From an uncultured Fusobacterium sp. (GTDB lineage Bacteria; Fusobacteriota; Fusobacteriia; Fusobacteriales; Fusobacteriaceae), in contig UQOH01000007.1 of NCBI GenBank assembly GCA_900542625.1, positions 1 to 47,566 of the forward strand: a stretch of DNA of 47,566 nucleotides, given 5' to 3'. Made by a program: the position numbers and the translations under genes. Within the stretch, counting starts at the first letter, position 1; every line of letters starts with the position of its first letter. Of this stretch, positions 33,874-44,500 are shown in pieces. Below the pieces are notes generated by a model. It was not told where the DNA came from, ran no database searches, and saw only the letters and a list, made by a program, of their open reading frames with translations.

Positions 33874-35337
33874 TTATCTTGAGTAGTTAGGAGCTTCTTT
33901 TGTTATTTGAATATCATGTGGGTGGCTTTCTTTTAATCCTGCCCCAGTGATTTTAACAAATTTTCCATTTAATTGAAGATCTCTTATTGTTGGAGTTCCG
34001 CAGTATCCCATACCTGCTCTGATTCCTCCGCAAAGTTGGAATATAACGTCTTTTAAATCTCCTCTGTAAGCTATTCTTCCTTCAATTCCTTCAGGAACTA
34101 ATTTCTTAGCATCGTTTTGGAAATATCTGTCTTTTGATCCTCTCTTCATTGCTGCAAGAGATCCCATTCCAACATAAACTTTGTATCTTCTTCCTTCGTA
34201 TATAACTTCTTCTCCAGGAGCTTCTTTTGTTCCTGCAAGAACTCCTCCAAGCATTACACAGTCTGCACCGCATGCAAGAGCTTTAACTATATCTCCAGAA
34301 AGTTTGATTCCTCCGTCAGCAATAACTCCGATTCCTCTGTCTTTACATACTTGGTAAACATCATTTACAGCTGTTAATTGAGGAACTCCAACCCCTGCAA
34401 CAACCCTTGTTGTACAAATAGAACCAGGTCCGATTCCAACTTTAACTGCATCTACACCAGCCTCAATAAGAGCAAGTGCTGCTTCTGCTGTAACAATATT
34501 TCCCGCTACAAGTTCAATATCAGGGAAAGCATCTCTGATTTCTTTTACTCTTTTAATAACACCTGCTGAGTGTCCGTGAGCTGAGTCAACAGTAATTATA
34601 TCTGCTCCTGCTTTTACTAAAGCTGCAACTCTTTCTAATGTGTCGTTTCCAACACCAACTGCTGCTCCTACTCTTAATCTTCCATGCTCATCTTTGCAGG
34701 CATTTGGATATTCAACAATTTTGTCAATATCTTTTATTGTGATTAATCCTTTTAAGTATCCTTTTTCGTCAACTATTGGAAGTTTTTCGATTCTGTTAGA
34801 AATTAAGATTTCTTTTGCCTCATCTAAGCTTGTTCCAACTGGAGCTGTGATAAGATTTTCTTTTGTCATTACATCTACAACTGGAGTTTCATAGTCTTTT
34901 CTGTATTTTAGGTCTCTGTTTGTTATGATTCCGATAAGTTTTCCATCTTCTTCAATAACAGGAAGTCCTGATATTTTATATTGTCCCATTAAGTCATCAG
35001 CATCTGCTAATGTGCAGTCTTTTGTTAATGTAATAGGATCTTTTATCATTCCGCTTTCGTTTCTCTTTACTTTGTCTACTTCTTTAGCTTGCTCTTCTAT
35101 TGTCATATTTTTATGGATAAATCCTAATCCACCTTGTCTTGCAAGAGCTATTGCAAGGTCAGCCTCTGTAACAGTATCCATAGCAGCACTTAAAATAGGT
35201 ACATTTAAAGTTATTTTTTTAGTTAATTGTGTCTTAAGCTGAATGTCTTGAGGTAATACATGAGATTCTGCAGGTATTAACAGTACGTCATCAAAAGTAA
35301 TTGCTTCTTTAACGATTTTTCCGTTCATTGTATCCAT
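33874..35337 (-). CDS. guaB: IMP dehydrogenase
   Basis: Oxidises IMP to XMP, the committed step to GMP, with NAD+. 487 aa. A TIM-barrel catalytic domain contains the active-site loop GPGSICTTR (Cys308), DSAHGHS, GADCVMLGG and the flap YRGDLKDV; a CBS pair (about 95-215) is inserted near the N-terminus. It follows purD, but a dyad over a -10 box at the end of purD suggests separate control. AAGGAG precedes the start. Confidence 0.97.
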   Translation of the reverse strand: MDTMNGKIVKEAITFDDVLLIPAESHVLPQDIQLKTQLTKKITLNVPILSAAMDTVTEADLAIALARQGGLGFIHKNMTIEEQAKEVDKVKRNESGMIKDPITLTKDCTLADADDLMGQYKISGLPVIEEDGKLIGIITNRDLKYRKDYETPVVDVMTKENLITAPVGTSLDEAKEILISNRIEKLPIVDEKGYLKGLITIKDIDKIVEYPNACKDEHGRLRVGAAVGVGNDTLERVAALVKAGADIITVDSAHGHSAGVIKRVKEIRDAFPDIELVAGNIVTAEAALALIEAGVDAVKVGIGPGSICTTRVVAGVGVPQLTAVNDVYQVCKDRGIGVIADGGIKLSGDIVKALACGADCVMLGGVLAGTKEAPGEEVIYEGRRYKVYVGMGSLAAMKRGSKDRYFQNDAKKLVPEGIEGRIAYRGDLKDVIFQLCGGIRAGMGYCGTPTIRDLQLNGKFVKITGAGLKESHPHDIQITKEAPNYSR

Positions 35338-35386
35338 TTTTTCTATACTCCTTTTATAAATATTTATTTTTTAATTTTTTGTTTTT

Positions 35387-35431
35387 ATAGGTATGAAAGA
35401 TATTATACCACATCTTTCGCACCTATGTCAT
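35387..35431 (-). promoter_or_regulatory. Candidate guaB promoter covered by a long dyad
   Basis: On the minus strand ATGACA (35431-35426), 18 bp, TATAAT (35407-35402), the latter overlapping the purD stop. Arms 35387-35401 and 35412-35426 form an inverted repeat with 13 of 15 matches (ATAGGTnnGAAAGAT) centred on the -10 box. There is no T-tract, so a protein operator is more likely than a terminator. Confidence 0.5.
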
Positions 35432-36638
35432 GTCTAAAAAATAATTTTTTGCATTTTATTTTTTCAACATCATAGTATGCTTTTTTCTTAGCTTCAGCAA
35501 GAGTATCTCCCTCTGCCACAACGATTAATACTCTTCCTCCGTTAGTGTAAAGTTTACCCTCTTTTTCTTTAGTTCCCATGTGGAAAATATGAGATTCCAT
35601 ATCTTCATCTATAAAAATTTCTTCATTAGGAGTAGAAGAAGCCGGATATCCTTCAGATGCAAGAACAACACCTACTGTTGTCTTGTCGCTCCATTGAACT
35701 TCAGTTTCTTTTCCATCCATTATATCTAAGATAAGCTGAACTAAATCGCTTTCCATTCTTGGAAGTATAACTTCTGCCTCAGGGTCTCCAAATCTTGCGT
35801 TAAACTCGATAGTTTTTACTCCCTCTTTAGTATCCATAATTCCTGCAAAAATAAATCCTGTGAAAGGAAGCCCCTCTTTTTTAAGTCCTTCAAGTGTAGG
35901 TCTTATAATTTCATTAACACTTGCATCTATTATCTCTTTTGTAACTCTTCTTACTGGAGAATATACTCCCATTCCTCCTGTGTTTGGTCCTTTGTCACCA
36001 TCAAAAACTCTTTTGTGGTCCTGTCCTACTTCAAGAGGGATTACTTTATCTTCATGTGCAAGAGCTATTAAAGAAAATTCAAATCCATCTAAATATTCTT
36101 CAATTACTACTTTGTTTCCAGGAATAGAGAATGCAATATCAAGAGCCTCCATAGCCTCTTCTATCTTCATTGCAACTGTAACACCTTTTCCTGCTTTTAG
36201 TCCGTCTTCTTTTATAACAATAGGAGCTCCATGTTTTTCAACATAAGCTTTTGCATTTTCCAAATCTTCAAATGTTTCATATGCACCAGTAGGAACATTA
36301 TATTTGTTCATAATGTGTTTTGCAAAATCTTTACTGCTTTCAAGTCTTGCGACATCTTTTTTTGGCCCGAATATTTTTAATCCTTTTGCCTCAAAAGCAT
36401 CTGCCACACCAAGTGCAAGAGTTGTTTCAGGTCCTACTACTGTCAGATCTATTCCTTCTTTTACAGCAAATTCTGTTAATCCTTCAATGTCATCATCTTT
36501 TATGTTAACATTTATTCCAAATTTTGCTGTTCCGGGATTCCCCGGAGCGATATATATTTTTTCTACTAGATGGCTTTGGTTAAGTTTCCATGCTAAAGCA
36601 TGTTCTCTTCCCCCTTTTCCAATAACTAATACTTTCAT
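35403..36638 (-). CDS. purD: Phosphoribosylamine-glycine ligase (GAR synthetase)
   Basis: Second step of IMP synthesis: phosphoribosylamine + glycine + ATP to GAR. 411 aa ATP-grasp enzyme: VLVIGKGGREHALAWKL start, VVGPETTLALG, ESSKDFAKHIM, ATP-binding APIVIKEDGLKAGKGV, VIEEYLDGFEFS and the metal loop EFNARFGDPEAEVILPRM. It is 30 bp downstream of purH. Confidence 0.97.
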   Translation of the reverse strand: MKVLVIGKGGREHALAWKLNQSHLVEKIYIAPGNPGTAKFGINVNIKDDDIEGLTEFAVKEGIDLTVVGPETTLALGVADAFEAKGLKIFGPKKDVARLESSKDFAKHIMNKYNVPTGAYETFEDLENAKAYVEKHGAPIVIKEDGLKAGKGVTVAMKIEEAMEALDIAFSIPGNKVVIEEYLDGFEFSLIALAHEDKVIPLEVGQDHKRVFDGDKGPNTGGMGVYSPVRRVTKEIIDASVNEIIRPTLEGLKKEGLPFTGFIFAGIMDTKEGVKTIEFNARFGDPEAEVILPRMESDLVQLILDIMDGKETEVQWSDKTTVGVVLASEGYPASSTPNEEIFIDEDMESHIFHMGTKEKEGKLYTNGGRVLIVVAEGDTLAEAKKKAYYDVEKIKCKKLFFRHDIGAKDVV

Positions 36639-36668
36639 TTAAATACTCCTTGTAATAATATGATAAAA

Positions 36669-38201
36669 TTAGTGTTTGAAGTGTCTCATTTTTGTGAACA
36701 CCATTGCTATTCCGTTAGCGTTGCACACATCTATTGATAACTGATCTTTTATAGAACCACCAGGCTGAATAATTGCTTTTACTCCATGTTTAACAGCAAG
36801 TTCTACTGTATCAGGCATTGGGAAGAAAGCATCTGATGATAAGTATGAACCAACTGATTTTTCTCCAGCCTGTTCAAGAGCTATTTTAGCAGCTCCTACT
36901 CTGTTCATTTGTCCTGCTCCAACTCCAAGAGTCTGATTTCCTTTGCTTATTACTATTGCGTTTGATTTAACGTTTTTAACAACTTTCCATCCAAATAGAA
37001 GTTCTTCAATATCTTCTGCTGTTGGTTTTGTTTCTGTTACACATACTAAATCGTCAGCTGTTACTGTTCCATAATCTATATCCTGAACAAGAAGTCCATC
37101 ATTAACTCCCATTACTCTTTGTTTGTTAATTATTTCTTGATTGATATCAAGAGTCATAAGTCTTATATTTTTCTTAGTCATTAAAATTTCTAATGCTTTT
37201 TCAGTAAATGCAGGAGCAATTACTATTTCTAAAAATAGTTTGTGAAGTTCTGATGCTACATCTTCATTAACAGTATCATTAACTGCAACTATTCCTCCAA
37301 ATATTGAAATTGGGTCTGCTGCATAAGCTTTGTCCCATGCTTCTCTTAATGTATCTCCAAGTCCTACTCCGCAAGGATTTGTATGTTTTACTGCAACTAC
37401 AGCTTTCTTACCATCTTTAAATTCTCTTAAAATTTCAATAGCTCCATTTGCGTCTTGGATATTGTTATAAGACAACTCTTTACCGTGAAGCTGTTTTGCA
37501 CCTGCTATTGAATATCCTGCCATTGGAGCACCATAGAATGCTGCTGATTGGTGAGGGTTTTCTCCATATCTTAAGTCTTGAATTTTTTCATAAGTTAATG
37601 TTAATTTTTCTGGATATTCTATTCCTAATTTGCTTGTTAAATATCCTGCTATAAGTGCATCATAAGCTGCTGTTGTTCTGAAAACTTTTGCTGCAAGTTC
37701 TTGTCTGAATTCAAGAGTTGTATCTCCGTGCTCTTTTATTTCAGAAATTACTCTTGCATAGTCTGCTGGGTCAACACACACTGTTACAAATTTGTGGTTT
37801 TTAGCAGCACTTCTTAACATGCTTGGTCCACCGATATCTATATTTTCAATTAACTCTTCATGTGTTCCGCCTTTTTTAAGAGTTTCTTTAAATGGATAAA
37901 GATTTACAACTACTAAATCGATTAATTCAATTTTATTTTCTAATAAATCTTTCATGTGCTTTTCATTATCTCTTACACAAAGAAGTCCTCCGTGTACATT
38001 TGGGTGAAGAGTTTTTACTCTTCCGTCCATCATTTCAGGGAAATGAGTGATGTCTGATATTGATAAAGTTGTAAGTCCTGCATCATCAAGAGCTTTTTTA
38101 GTTCCTCCTGTTGATATTATTTCATATCCTAAAGCTGCAAGTTCTTTTGCAAATTCTATTATTCCATTTTTATCTGAAACGCTTATTAACGCTCTTTTCA
38201 T
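36669..38201 (-). CDS. purH: Bifunctional AICAR formyltransferase / IMP cyclohydrolase
   Basis: Catalyses the last two steps to IMP. 510 aa: N-terminal MGS-like cyclohydrolase domain (ALISVSDKNGI, GYEIISTGGTKKAL, HPNVHGG) and C-terminal transformylase (LRYGENPHQSAAFY, AVKHTNPCG, SDAFFPMPDTVE). The start is adjacent to the purN stop; the RBS GAGGAGG lies inside the end of purN. Confidence 0.97.
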   Translation of the reverse strand: MKRALISVSDKNGIIEFAKELAALGYEIISTGGTKKALDDAGLTTLSISDITHFPEMMDGRVKTLHPNVHGGLLCVRDNEKHMKDLLENKIELIDLVVVNLYPFKETLKKGGTHEELIENIDIGGPSMLRSAAKNHKFVTVCVDPADYARVISEIKEHGDTTLEFRQELAAKVFRTTAAYDALIAGYLTSKLGIEYPEKLTLTYEKIQDLRYGENPHQSAAFYGAPMAGYSIAGAKQLHGKELSYNNIQDANGAIEILREFKDGKKAVVAVKHTNPCGVGLGDTLREAWDKAYAADPISIFGGIVAVNDTVNEDVASELHKLFLEIVIAPAFTEKALEILMTKKNIRLMTLDINQEIINKQRVMGVNDGLLVQDIDYGTVTADDLVCVTETKPTAEDIEELLFGWKVVKNVKSNAIVISKGNQTLGVGAGQMNRVGAAKIALEQAGEKSVGSYLSSDAFFPMPDTVELAVKHGVKAIIQPGGSIKDQLSIDVCNANGIAMVFTKMRHFKH

Positions 38202-38789
38202 TTAATTTCTTTCCTCCTCAATTTTTTCACATAATTGTTTTAAAACCATTGGATATATTCTATGCTCAATTTTATGAATTTCCTCTTCAAGTTTTTCTAA
38301 ATCCCAAGATTTATCAATCACAAGTTTTTCCTGATAGATAATTTCTCCTGAGTCTACACCTTCATCAACATAGTGTATTGTTACTCCTGTTTCAGCAGCT
38401 CCTGCTCTGAAAGCATCTCCAATCCCGTCTTTTCCGGGAAAGTTTGGAAGATATGCAGGGTGAATGTTTATAATTTTGTTTCTGTATGCATTTAAAAGCA
38501 CATCAGTAATTATTTTCATATATCCTGCAAGAGCTACAAGCTCTATATTATTTTCTTTTAGTATCTCAACTATTTTTTCTTCATATGCCTGTTTGCTCCC
38601 GCATTCTTTCAATGAAACAACATAACATGGTATTCCAAGATTTTCTGCTCTTTTTATTGCAAAAGCATTTTTTTTGTCAACAATAAGAAGTTCTATTGAG
38701 CATGGAGAGTGTTGCCACTCTCTGCTCGTTTTTACTATACTCTCAAAGTTCCCTCCATTACCGGAAGCGAATACAGCTACTCTTACCAT
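38202..38789 (-). CDS. purN: Phosphoribosylglycinamide formyltransferase
   Basis: Third step: GAR + 10-formyl-THF to FGAR. 195 aa. Seen: substrate loop ASGNGGNF (residues 8-15), catalytic Asn108 and His110 in NIHPAYLPNFPG, and Asp146 in DEGVDSGEI. Overlaps purM by 7 bp, suggesting coupled translation. Confidence 0.96.
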   Translation of the reverse strand: MVRVAVFASGNGGNFESIVKTSREWQHSPCSIELLIVDKKNAFAIKRAENLGIPCYVVSLKECGSKQAYEEKIVEILKENNIELVALAGYMKIITDVLLNAYRNKIINIHPAYLPNFPGKDGIGDAFRAGAAETGVTIHYVDEGVDSGEIIYQEKLVIDKSWDLEKLEEEIHKIEHRIYPMVLKQLCEKIEEERN

Positions 38790-39814
38790 ATAAGGTCTAC
38801 TCCTTCACCTTCAACTATTTCTCCTAAAAGTACAGGTTTTTCTCCATTAGCTTTTAAAACTTCCATAGTTTTTTCAACTTTGTCTTCATCAACAACTATC
38901 ATAAATCCAATTCCCATGTTGAAAACATTATACATATCTTCATTTGGAATTTCTCCCTGCTCAGCTAAGAATTTGAATATTGCAGGAGTGTCTATTGCTC
39001 TTGTATCAATTTTAGCCTGTAATCCTTTTGGAAGAATTCTTGGTACATTTTCATAGAATCCTCCGCCAGTGATATGGCACATTCCGTTTACTTCAACTTC
39101 GTTTAATAGAGCTTTTATTGTTTTAACATAAATTCTTGTAGGAGCAAGAAGTGTTTCTCCTAAAGTTTTTCCATTAAATATATCTGTATATCCATTTAAA
39201 TCTAATTGTTTGTCTTTCATAACTACTTTTCTTACAAGAGAGAATCCGTTTGAGTGCACTCCAGAAGAAGGAAGTCCTATGATTTTATTTCCTTTTTTAA
39301 CATTTGCTCCTGTTATAAGTTTGCTTTTTTCAACAACACCTACACAGAATCCTGCAAGGTCATAATCTCCTACTTCATACATATCAGGCATCTCTGCTGT
39401 TTCTCCGCCGATAAGTCCGCATTCAGAAAGAACGCATCCGTCAGCAACACCTTTTACTATCTGCTCTATTTGTTGTGGGAAGTTTTTACCAACTGCCACA
39501 TAGTCAAGGAAGAATATAGGCATAGCTCCTTGTACTAATACGTCGTTTACACACATTGCAACAACGTCTTGTCCTATTGTATCGTGCTTGTCCATTTCAA
39601 AAGCAAGCATAAGTTTTGTTCCAACACCGTCTGTTCCGCTTATAAGAACAGGTTCTTTATATCCTAAAGATGATAAGTCAAACATTCCTCCAAATGCACC
39701 TAAACTGTCTATCATTCCTTTAACTTTTGTTCTGTCTACATGAGATTTTATTCTTCTCACTGATTCATATCCAGCTTCTAAGTTTACACCAGATTCCATA
39801 TACTTTTTACTCAT
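38783..39814 (-). CDS. purM: Phosphoribosylformylglycinamidine cyclo-ligase (AIR synthetase)
   Basis: Fifth step: FGAM to AIR with ATP. 343 aa of the PurM fold: GFGGMFDL-like GAFGGMFDLSSLGYKEPVL, SGTDGVGTKLMLA, VAMCVNDVLVQGAMPIFFLDY, IGGETAEMPDMY and HITGGGFYENVPR. The start is 3 bp from the purF stop. Confidence 0.97.
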   Translation of the reverse strand: MSKKYMESGVNLEAGYESVRRIKSHVDRTKVKGMIDSLGAFGGMFDLSSLGYKEPVLISGTDGVGTKLMLAFEMDKHDTIGQDVVAMCVNDVLVQGAMPIFFLDYVAVGKNFPQQIEQIVKGVADGCVLSECGLIGGETAEMPDMYEVGDYDLAGFCVGVVEKSKLITGANVKKGNKIIGLPSSGVHSNGFSLVRKVVMKDKQLDLNGYTDIFNGKTLGETLLAPTRIYVKTIKALLNEVEVNGMCHITGGGFYENVPRILPKGLQAKIDTRAIDTPAIFKFLAEQGEIPNEDMYNVFNMGIGFMIVVDEDKVEKTMEVLKANGEKPVLLGEIVEGEGVDLIW

Positions 39815-39817
39815 CTT

Positions 39818-41227
39818 TTATTTACCTTCCTTTTCCTCTTTAAAGTTTTTGTCTAATCCAAATAAATATGTTGGATAATTTTTATCGAAACATGCTGCAC
39901 AGATATTATCTCCAAGTCCTTTTCTAAGTCCTTCAACAGATAAAAACGCCAGTGAATCAGCAGCTATATATTTTCTTAATTTTTCTAAATCCATTCTTGC
40001 ACTGATTAAGTCTTTAAGACTTGAAGTGTCTACTCCGTAGAAACATGGAGCAATCATTGCAGGAGATGCTATTCTTACGTGAACCTCTTTAGCTCCTGCC
40101 TCTTTTAATAATTTAATTATATATTTGCTTGTAGTTCCTCTTACTATTGAGTCATCAACAAGGACTATTTTTTTACCTGCAATTACTGAAGACATAGGAG
40201 AAAGTTTCATTTTTACTCCTCTTTCTCTTTCTTTTTGTGTAGGCTGAATAAATGTTCTTCCTATATAACGGTTTTTGATTAATCCTGTTTCGTATGGAAG
40301 TCCTGAAACATCAGCATATCCAACTGCTGCAGAAAGAGAAGAGTCAGGTACTCCGATTACCATATCAGCTTCTGGACAAGGACTCTCTTCTGCAAGTATT
40401 CTTCCACATACTCTTCTTGATGTGTGAACGTTAAGTCCGTTGATTGTACTGTCTGGTCTTGAGAAGTAGATGTATTCCATTGAACACATTTTATCCTGCA
40501 CATTAGTTGTGTAGAATATTGATTTCATTCCCTCTTTACCTATTTTGATTATCTCTCCGGGTTTTACACCTCTTATAAATTCTGCTCCCACAATTTCAAA
40601 AGCAACTGTTTCTGAACTTACTACATATCCGTCTCCCATTTTTGCTATTGAAAGAGGGTGCAGTCCATTTTTATCTCTTATTGCATAAATTGTACTTCCT
40701 GTCATAACTACGAAAGAAAAAGCTCCTTCAAGTTTTGCAACAGCTTTTGTAAGTTTTTCTGTAAATGTTCCAGATTCTTTTTGAATAAGGTGACATAAGA
40801 TTTCACTGTCAGAAGATGATTGGAATATACTTCCTTCAAATTCAAGCTGCATTCTTAATTGATCTCCGTTTACGATTCTACCGTTATGTGCTACTGTAAA
40901 ATCTCCTAAGTGTGAACGAACAAGTAAAGGCTGAATATTTTCAATTCCGGGTGCTTTATGGTCTCCCATTCTTACGTGCCCTATTGCCATATTTCCTTTT
41001 AATGCAGCTATGTTTTCTGAGTTGAAAACTTCTATAACCAGTCCGTTTCCTCTGTGTCTTAATATGTGGCCATTGTCAGAAGTTGCAATACCTGCTCCCT
41101 GCTGTCCTCTGTGTTGTAATGAATGCAGTCCATAATATGTAAGCTGAGCTGCATTTTCCACATTATAAATTCCAAATACTCCACATTCTTCATGAATTTC
41201 ATCTAATATATAATCAAATTCTCTCAT
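39818..41227 (-). CDS. purF: Amidophosphoribosyltransferase
   Basis: Committing step: PRPP + glutamine to phosphoribosylamine. 469 aa. After a 14-residue propeptide the catalytic Cys15 (ECGVFGI) becomes N-terminal. Glutaminase motifs IGHVRMGD and VAHNGRIVN; PRPP loop VLVDDSIVRGTTSKYI. Cysteines in CSMEYIYFSRPDS, PCFYGVD and ICAACFD match the positions of the Fe-S cluster ligands of the Bacillus-type enzyme. The protein is probably oxygen-sensitive. Upstream is a ~280-bp gap holding repeat copy B. Confidence 0.97.
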   Translation of the reverse strand: MREFDYILDEIHEECGVFGIYNVENAAQLTYYGLHSLQHRGQQGAGIATSDNGHILRHRGNGLVIEVFNSENIAALKGNMAIGHVRMGDHKAPGIENIQPLLVRSHLGDFTVAHNGRIVNGDQLRMQLEFEGSIFQSSSDSEILCHLIQKESGTFTEKLTKAVAKLEGAFSFVVMTGSTIYAIRDKNGLHPLSIAKMGDGYVVSSETVAFEIVGAEFIRGVKPGEIIKIGKEGMKSIFYTTNVQDKMCSMEYIYFSRPDSTINGLNVHTSRRVCGRILAEESPCPEADMVIGVPDSSLSAAVGYADVSGLPYETGLIKNRYIGRTFIQPTQKERERGVKMKLSPMSSVIAGKKIVLVDDSIVRGTTSKYIIKLLKEAGAKEVHVRIASPAMIAPCFYGVDTSSLKDLISARMDLEKLRKYIAADSLAFLSVEGLRKGLGDNICAACFDKNYPTYLFGLDKNFKEEKEGK

Positions 41228-41323
41228 ATTCTTCTTTTCCTCTTCCTTATTTTATACGACTTGTATGATATTAAAATTTTGCCAAAAATACAATGCCTTC
41301 TCACTTAGAGTTATAAATATTAT

Positions 41324-41485
41324 TCTGAGATAAAATTTCTCTTGGAAAAAATATCAGCTATTTATATTGCTCATTCATCTAAAAACGATAAACTCGGCTA
41401 AAGCCTCAAACATATCGTTTTTTACGCTGAACTCGCTGCATAAATCACGCAGATATTTTTAAAATCGAGAAATTTTATCTCCAGA
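41324..41485. repeat. Dispersed palindromic repeat, copy B (162 bp) between purL and purF
   Basis: Ends TCTGAGATAAAATTTCTC and GAGAAATTTTATCTCCAGA are inverted repeats with one extra base difference. Its minus strand aligns along the full length with copy A at 19037-19198, with the middle loop most variable. It interrupts the pur operon between purL and purF, so its RNA would form a long hairpin that may partly terminate or protect the message. Confidence 0.85.
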
Positions 41486-41506
41486 TTAATTATTTACTAT
41501 TCAAAA

Positions 41507-44500
41507 CTATTTCTTAAAGAAATTTACTCCATTTTGGAAGATATCCTGCATCTTTTCACCATATATATTTTTAAATGTTCCATCTTCATAACGCTCTGAG
41601 TGTCCCATCTTTCCTAAGATGTGTCCATCTTTAGATGTGATTCCCTCTATTGCATAATATGAACCGTTTAAGTTATATTTTCCGTCAAGTGTAGGCTCTC
41701 CTTTTAAGTTACAGTATTGAGTTGCTACTTGACCGTTTTCAAATAATTCTTTTGCAAGCTCTTCGTTTACTACAAATTTTCCTTCTCCGTGAGAAAGAGT
41801 TATTGAATGCATATCTCCAATGTTGAATGATGATAACCAAGGAGATGAGTTTGATGCTATTCTTGTAGTTACTATTCTTGAGATGTGACGGTTAATGTCA
41901 TTTCTGAATAATGTAGGTGAATTTTCACTTAATTTATCCATATCTCCATATGGTAATAATCCTGATTTAACTAATGCCTGGAATCCGTTACAGATACCTA
42001 ACATAAGTCCTTCATTTGCTAAAAACTCTTTTATGCTTGCTTTAACTTTTGAATTTTGTAAAATGTTTGTTATAAATTTACCTGATCCGTCTGGCTCGTC
42101 TCCAGCACTGAATCCTCCAGGAAGTGCAACGATTTGAGCTTTTCTTATTTTTTCACTTAATTCAGTTATTGACGCTTCCATGTCTTTTACTGTTAAGTTG
42201 TTTATTACAAATATTTCAGAATCTCCTCCAGCTTTGTTAAATGCTTTTGCTGTATCATATTCTGAGTTTGTTCCTGGGAATGCTAATACTAAAACTTTTG
42301 GTTTATCATAAAGAACAGATGCTTTTTGTTTCATTTCTCCTTTTTTCTCTGTTGGAGTGAATACCTGCTCATGTTTTGCTCCAGTGTCATAAGGATATAT
42401 TTTAGCATATCTTTCTTCCCAGATGTTGATTGCATCATCAATATCCATTGTTACATCATTGATTGTGATTTCTCCTGTATCATCAACTATTCCTAAGAAA
42501 TCTCCGAATATTAATCTTTGCTTAGATTCAACAACTAATGCTCCTGGGAACATATCAAATAAGTCTACTTCTGTATTTTGAACATTTATTCCAAGTTTGT
42601 TTCCAAAAGACATTTTAAATAATGCTTCTGCTGTTCCACCCATTTTTACAACTGATGCTGAAACAATGTTTCCTTTTTCCATCTCTTTTCTTACATTTTT
42701 GAATACAGCTTTTACTGTGCTGTAAACTGGTGTAAAGTCTTCATTGTAATATGGTTTTACTAAATAGATATAGTTTCCTGCTGATTTAAATTCAGAAGAA
42801 ACAATGTTGTCTGTTTTTTCTGTTGTAACAGCAAAAGAGATTAATGTAGGAGGAACATCAATATTTTTAAATGTTCCGCTCATACTGTCTTTTCCTCCGA
42901 TTGCTGGAGTTTCAAATTCAACCTGAGCTTCTAATGCTCCAAGAAGTGCCATAAATGGTTTACCCCATCTTGTAGGCTCTTTTCCTAATCTTTCAAAATA
43001 TTCTTGGAATGTAAGTCTTGCTTTTGTATAATCAGCACCAACAGCAGTTAATCTTGCTAAAGATTCTATTACTGCATATATTGCTCCTAAGTATGGAGAT
43101 TTTTCAGAAATGTATGGATTGAATCCATAAGTCATAACTGATGCTGTGTTTGTAAATCCAAATGTAGGGAATTTCTGAACGCTTCCTTCACTTTCTGTTA
43201 ATTGATATTTTCCTCCGTAAGGCATAAGAACTGTTGAACGTCCTACTGTTGAGTCAAACATCTCTACCATTCCTCTTTGAGATGCAACGTTCATATCTTT
43301 TAATGTTGCTGTTAATTTCTCAGCAAGTGTTCCTGTCTTATCAGATTTGAACATCTCTTGTTTTACAGGAGCTTTAACTGTTACGTCCTGCTCTTGTCTT
43401 ACTCCGTTTGTATCTAAGAAACTTCTCGCTATATCAACAATTGTTTCTCCTCTGAACTTGATTACAAGATTTTCTTTTTCTGTAACTGTTGCTACAAGTC
43501 TTGTTTCAAGGTTTTCTTCTTTCATTAACTGCTCAAATTTCTCTCTGTTTTCTGGAGCTATAACAACTGCCATTCTTTCTTGAGATTCACTGATTGCAAG
43601 TTCTGTTCCGCTAAGTCCAAGATATTTTACTGATACCATATCAAGATTAACTTCAATTCCTCTTGCAAGTTCTCCGATCGCTACTGAAACTCCTCCGGCA
43701 CCAAAGTCATTTGATTTTTTAATAAGTTTTGTAACTTCAGGATTTCTGAATGCTCTTTGGATTTTTCTTTCTATTGGAGCATTTCCTTTTTGAACTTCTG
43801 AAGAACATTTTGTTAAAGATGAGTCGTTGTGCTCTTTAGATGAACCTGTAGCTCCTCCGACACCGTCTCTTCCTGTTTTTCCTCCAAGAACGATTACTAA
43901 ATCTCCAGGTTTTGGTTCTTCTCTTAATACATATTCTTTTTTAACTGCTCCTACAACAGCTCCAACTTCCATTCTCTTAGCTTTGTATCCGTTGTGGTAA
44001 ATCTCTTTTACAAATGTTGTTGCAAGTCCGATTTGGTTTCCGTAAGAAGAATATCCTTGAGCTGCTCCTTTAGAAATTCTTACTTGAGGAAGTTTGTTTG
44101 GAAGAGTATCTTCAAGTTTTTCACAGATATCTCCTGCTCCTGTAATTCTCATTGCCTGATATACATATGCTCTTCCTGATAATGGGTCTCTTATTGCTCC
44201 ACCGATACATGTACTTGCTCCTCCGAAAGGCTCAATCTCTGTTGGGTGGTTGTGAGTTTCGTTTTTAAACATAAGAAGCCATCTTTCAGTTTCTCCGTCA
44301 ACATCAATATCAACTTCGATACTACATGCGTTTATCTCATCAGTAATCTCCATATCATCAAGTTTACCGATCTTTCTCATATATTTTCCGCCAAGAGTTC
44401 CCATATCCATAAGAGTCATTGGTTTTTTGTTTCCGTGAACTTCTGTTCTTAATTCTAAATATTTTTCATAAGCTTTTTGAATAGCCTCTGTCATTTCTCC

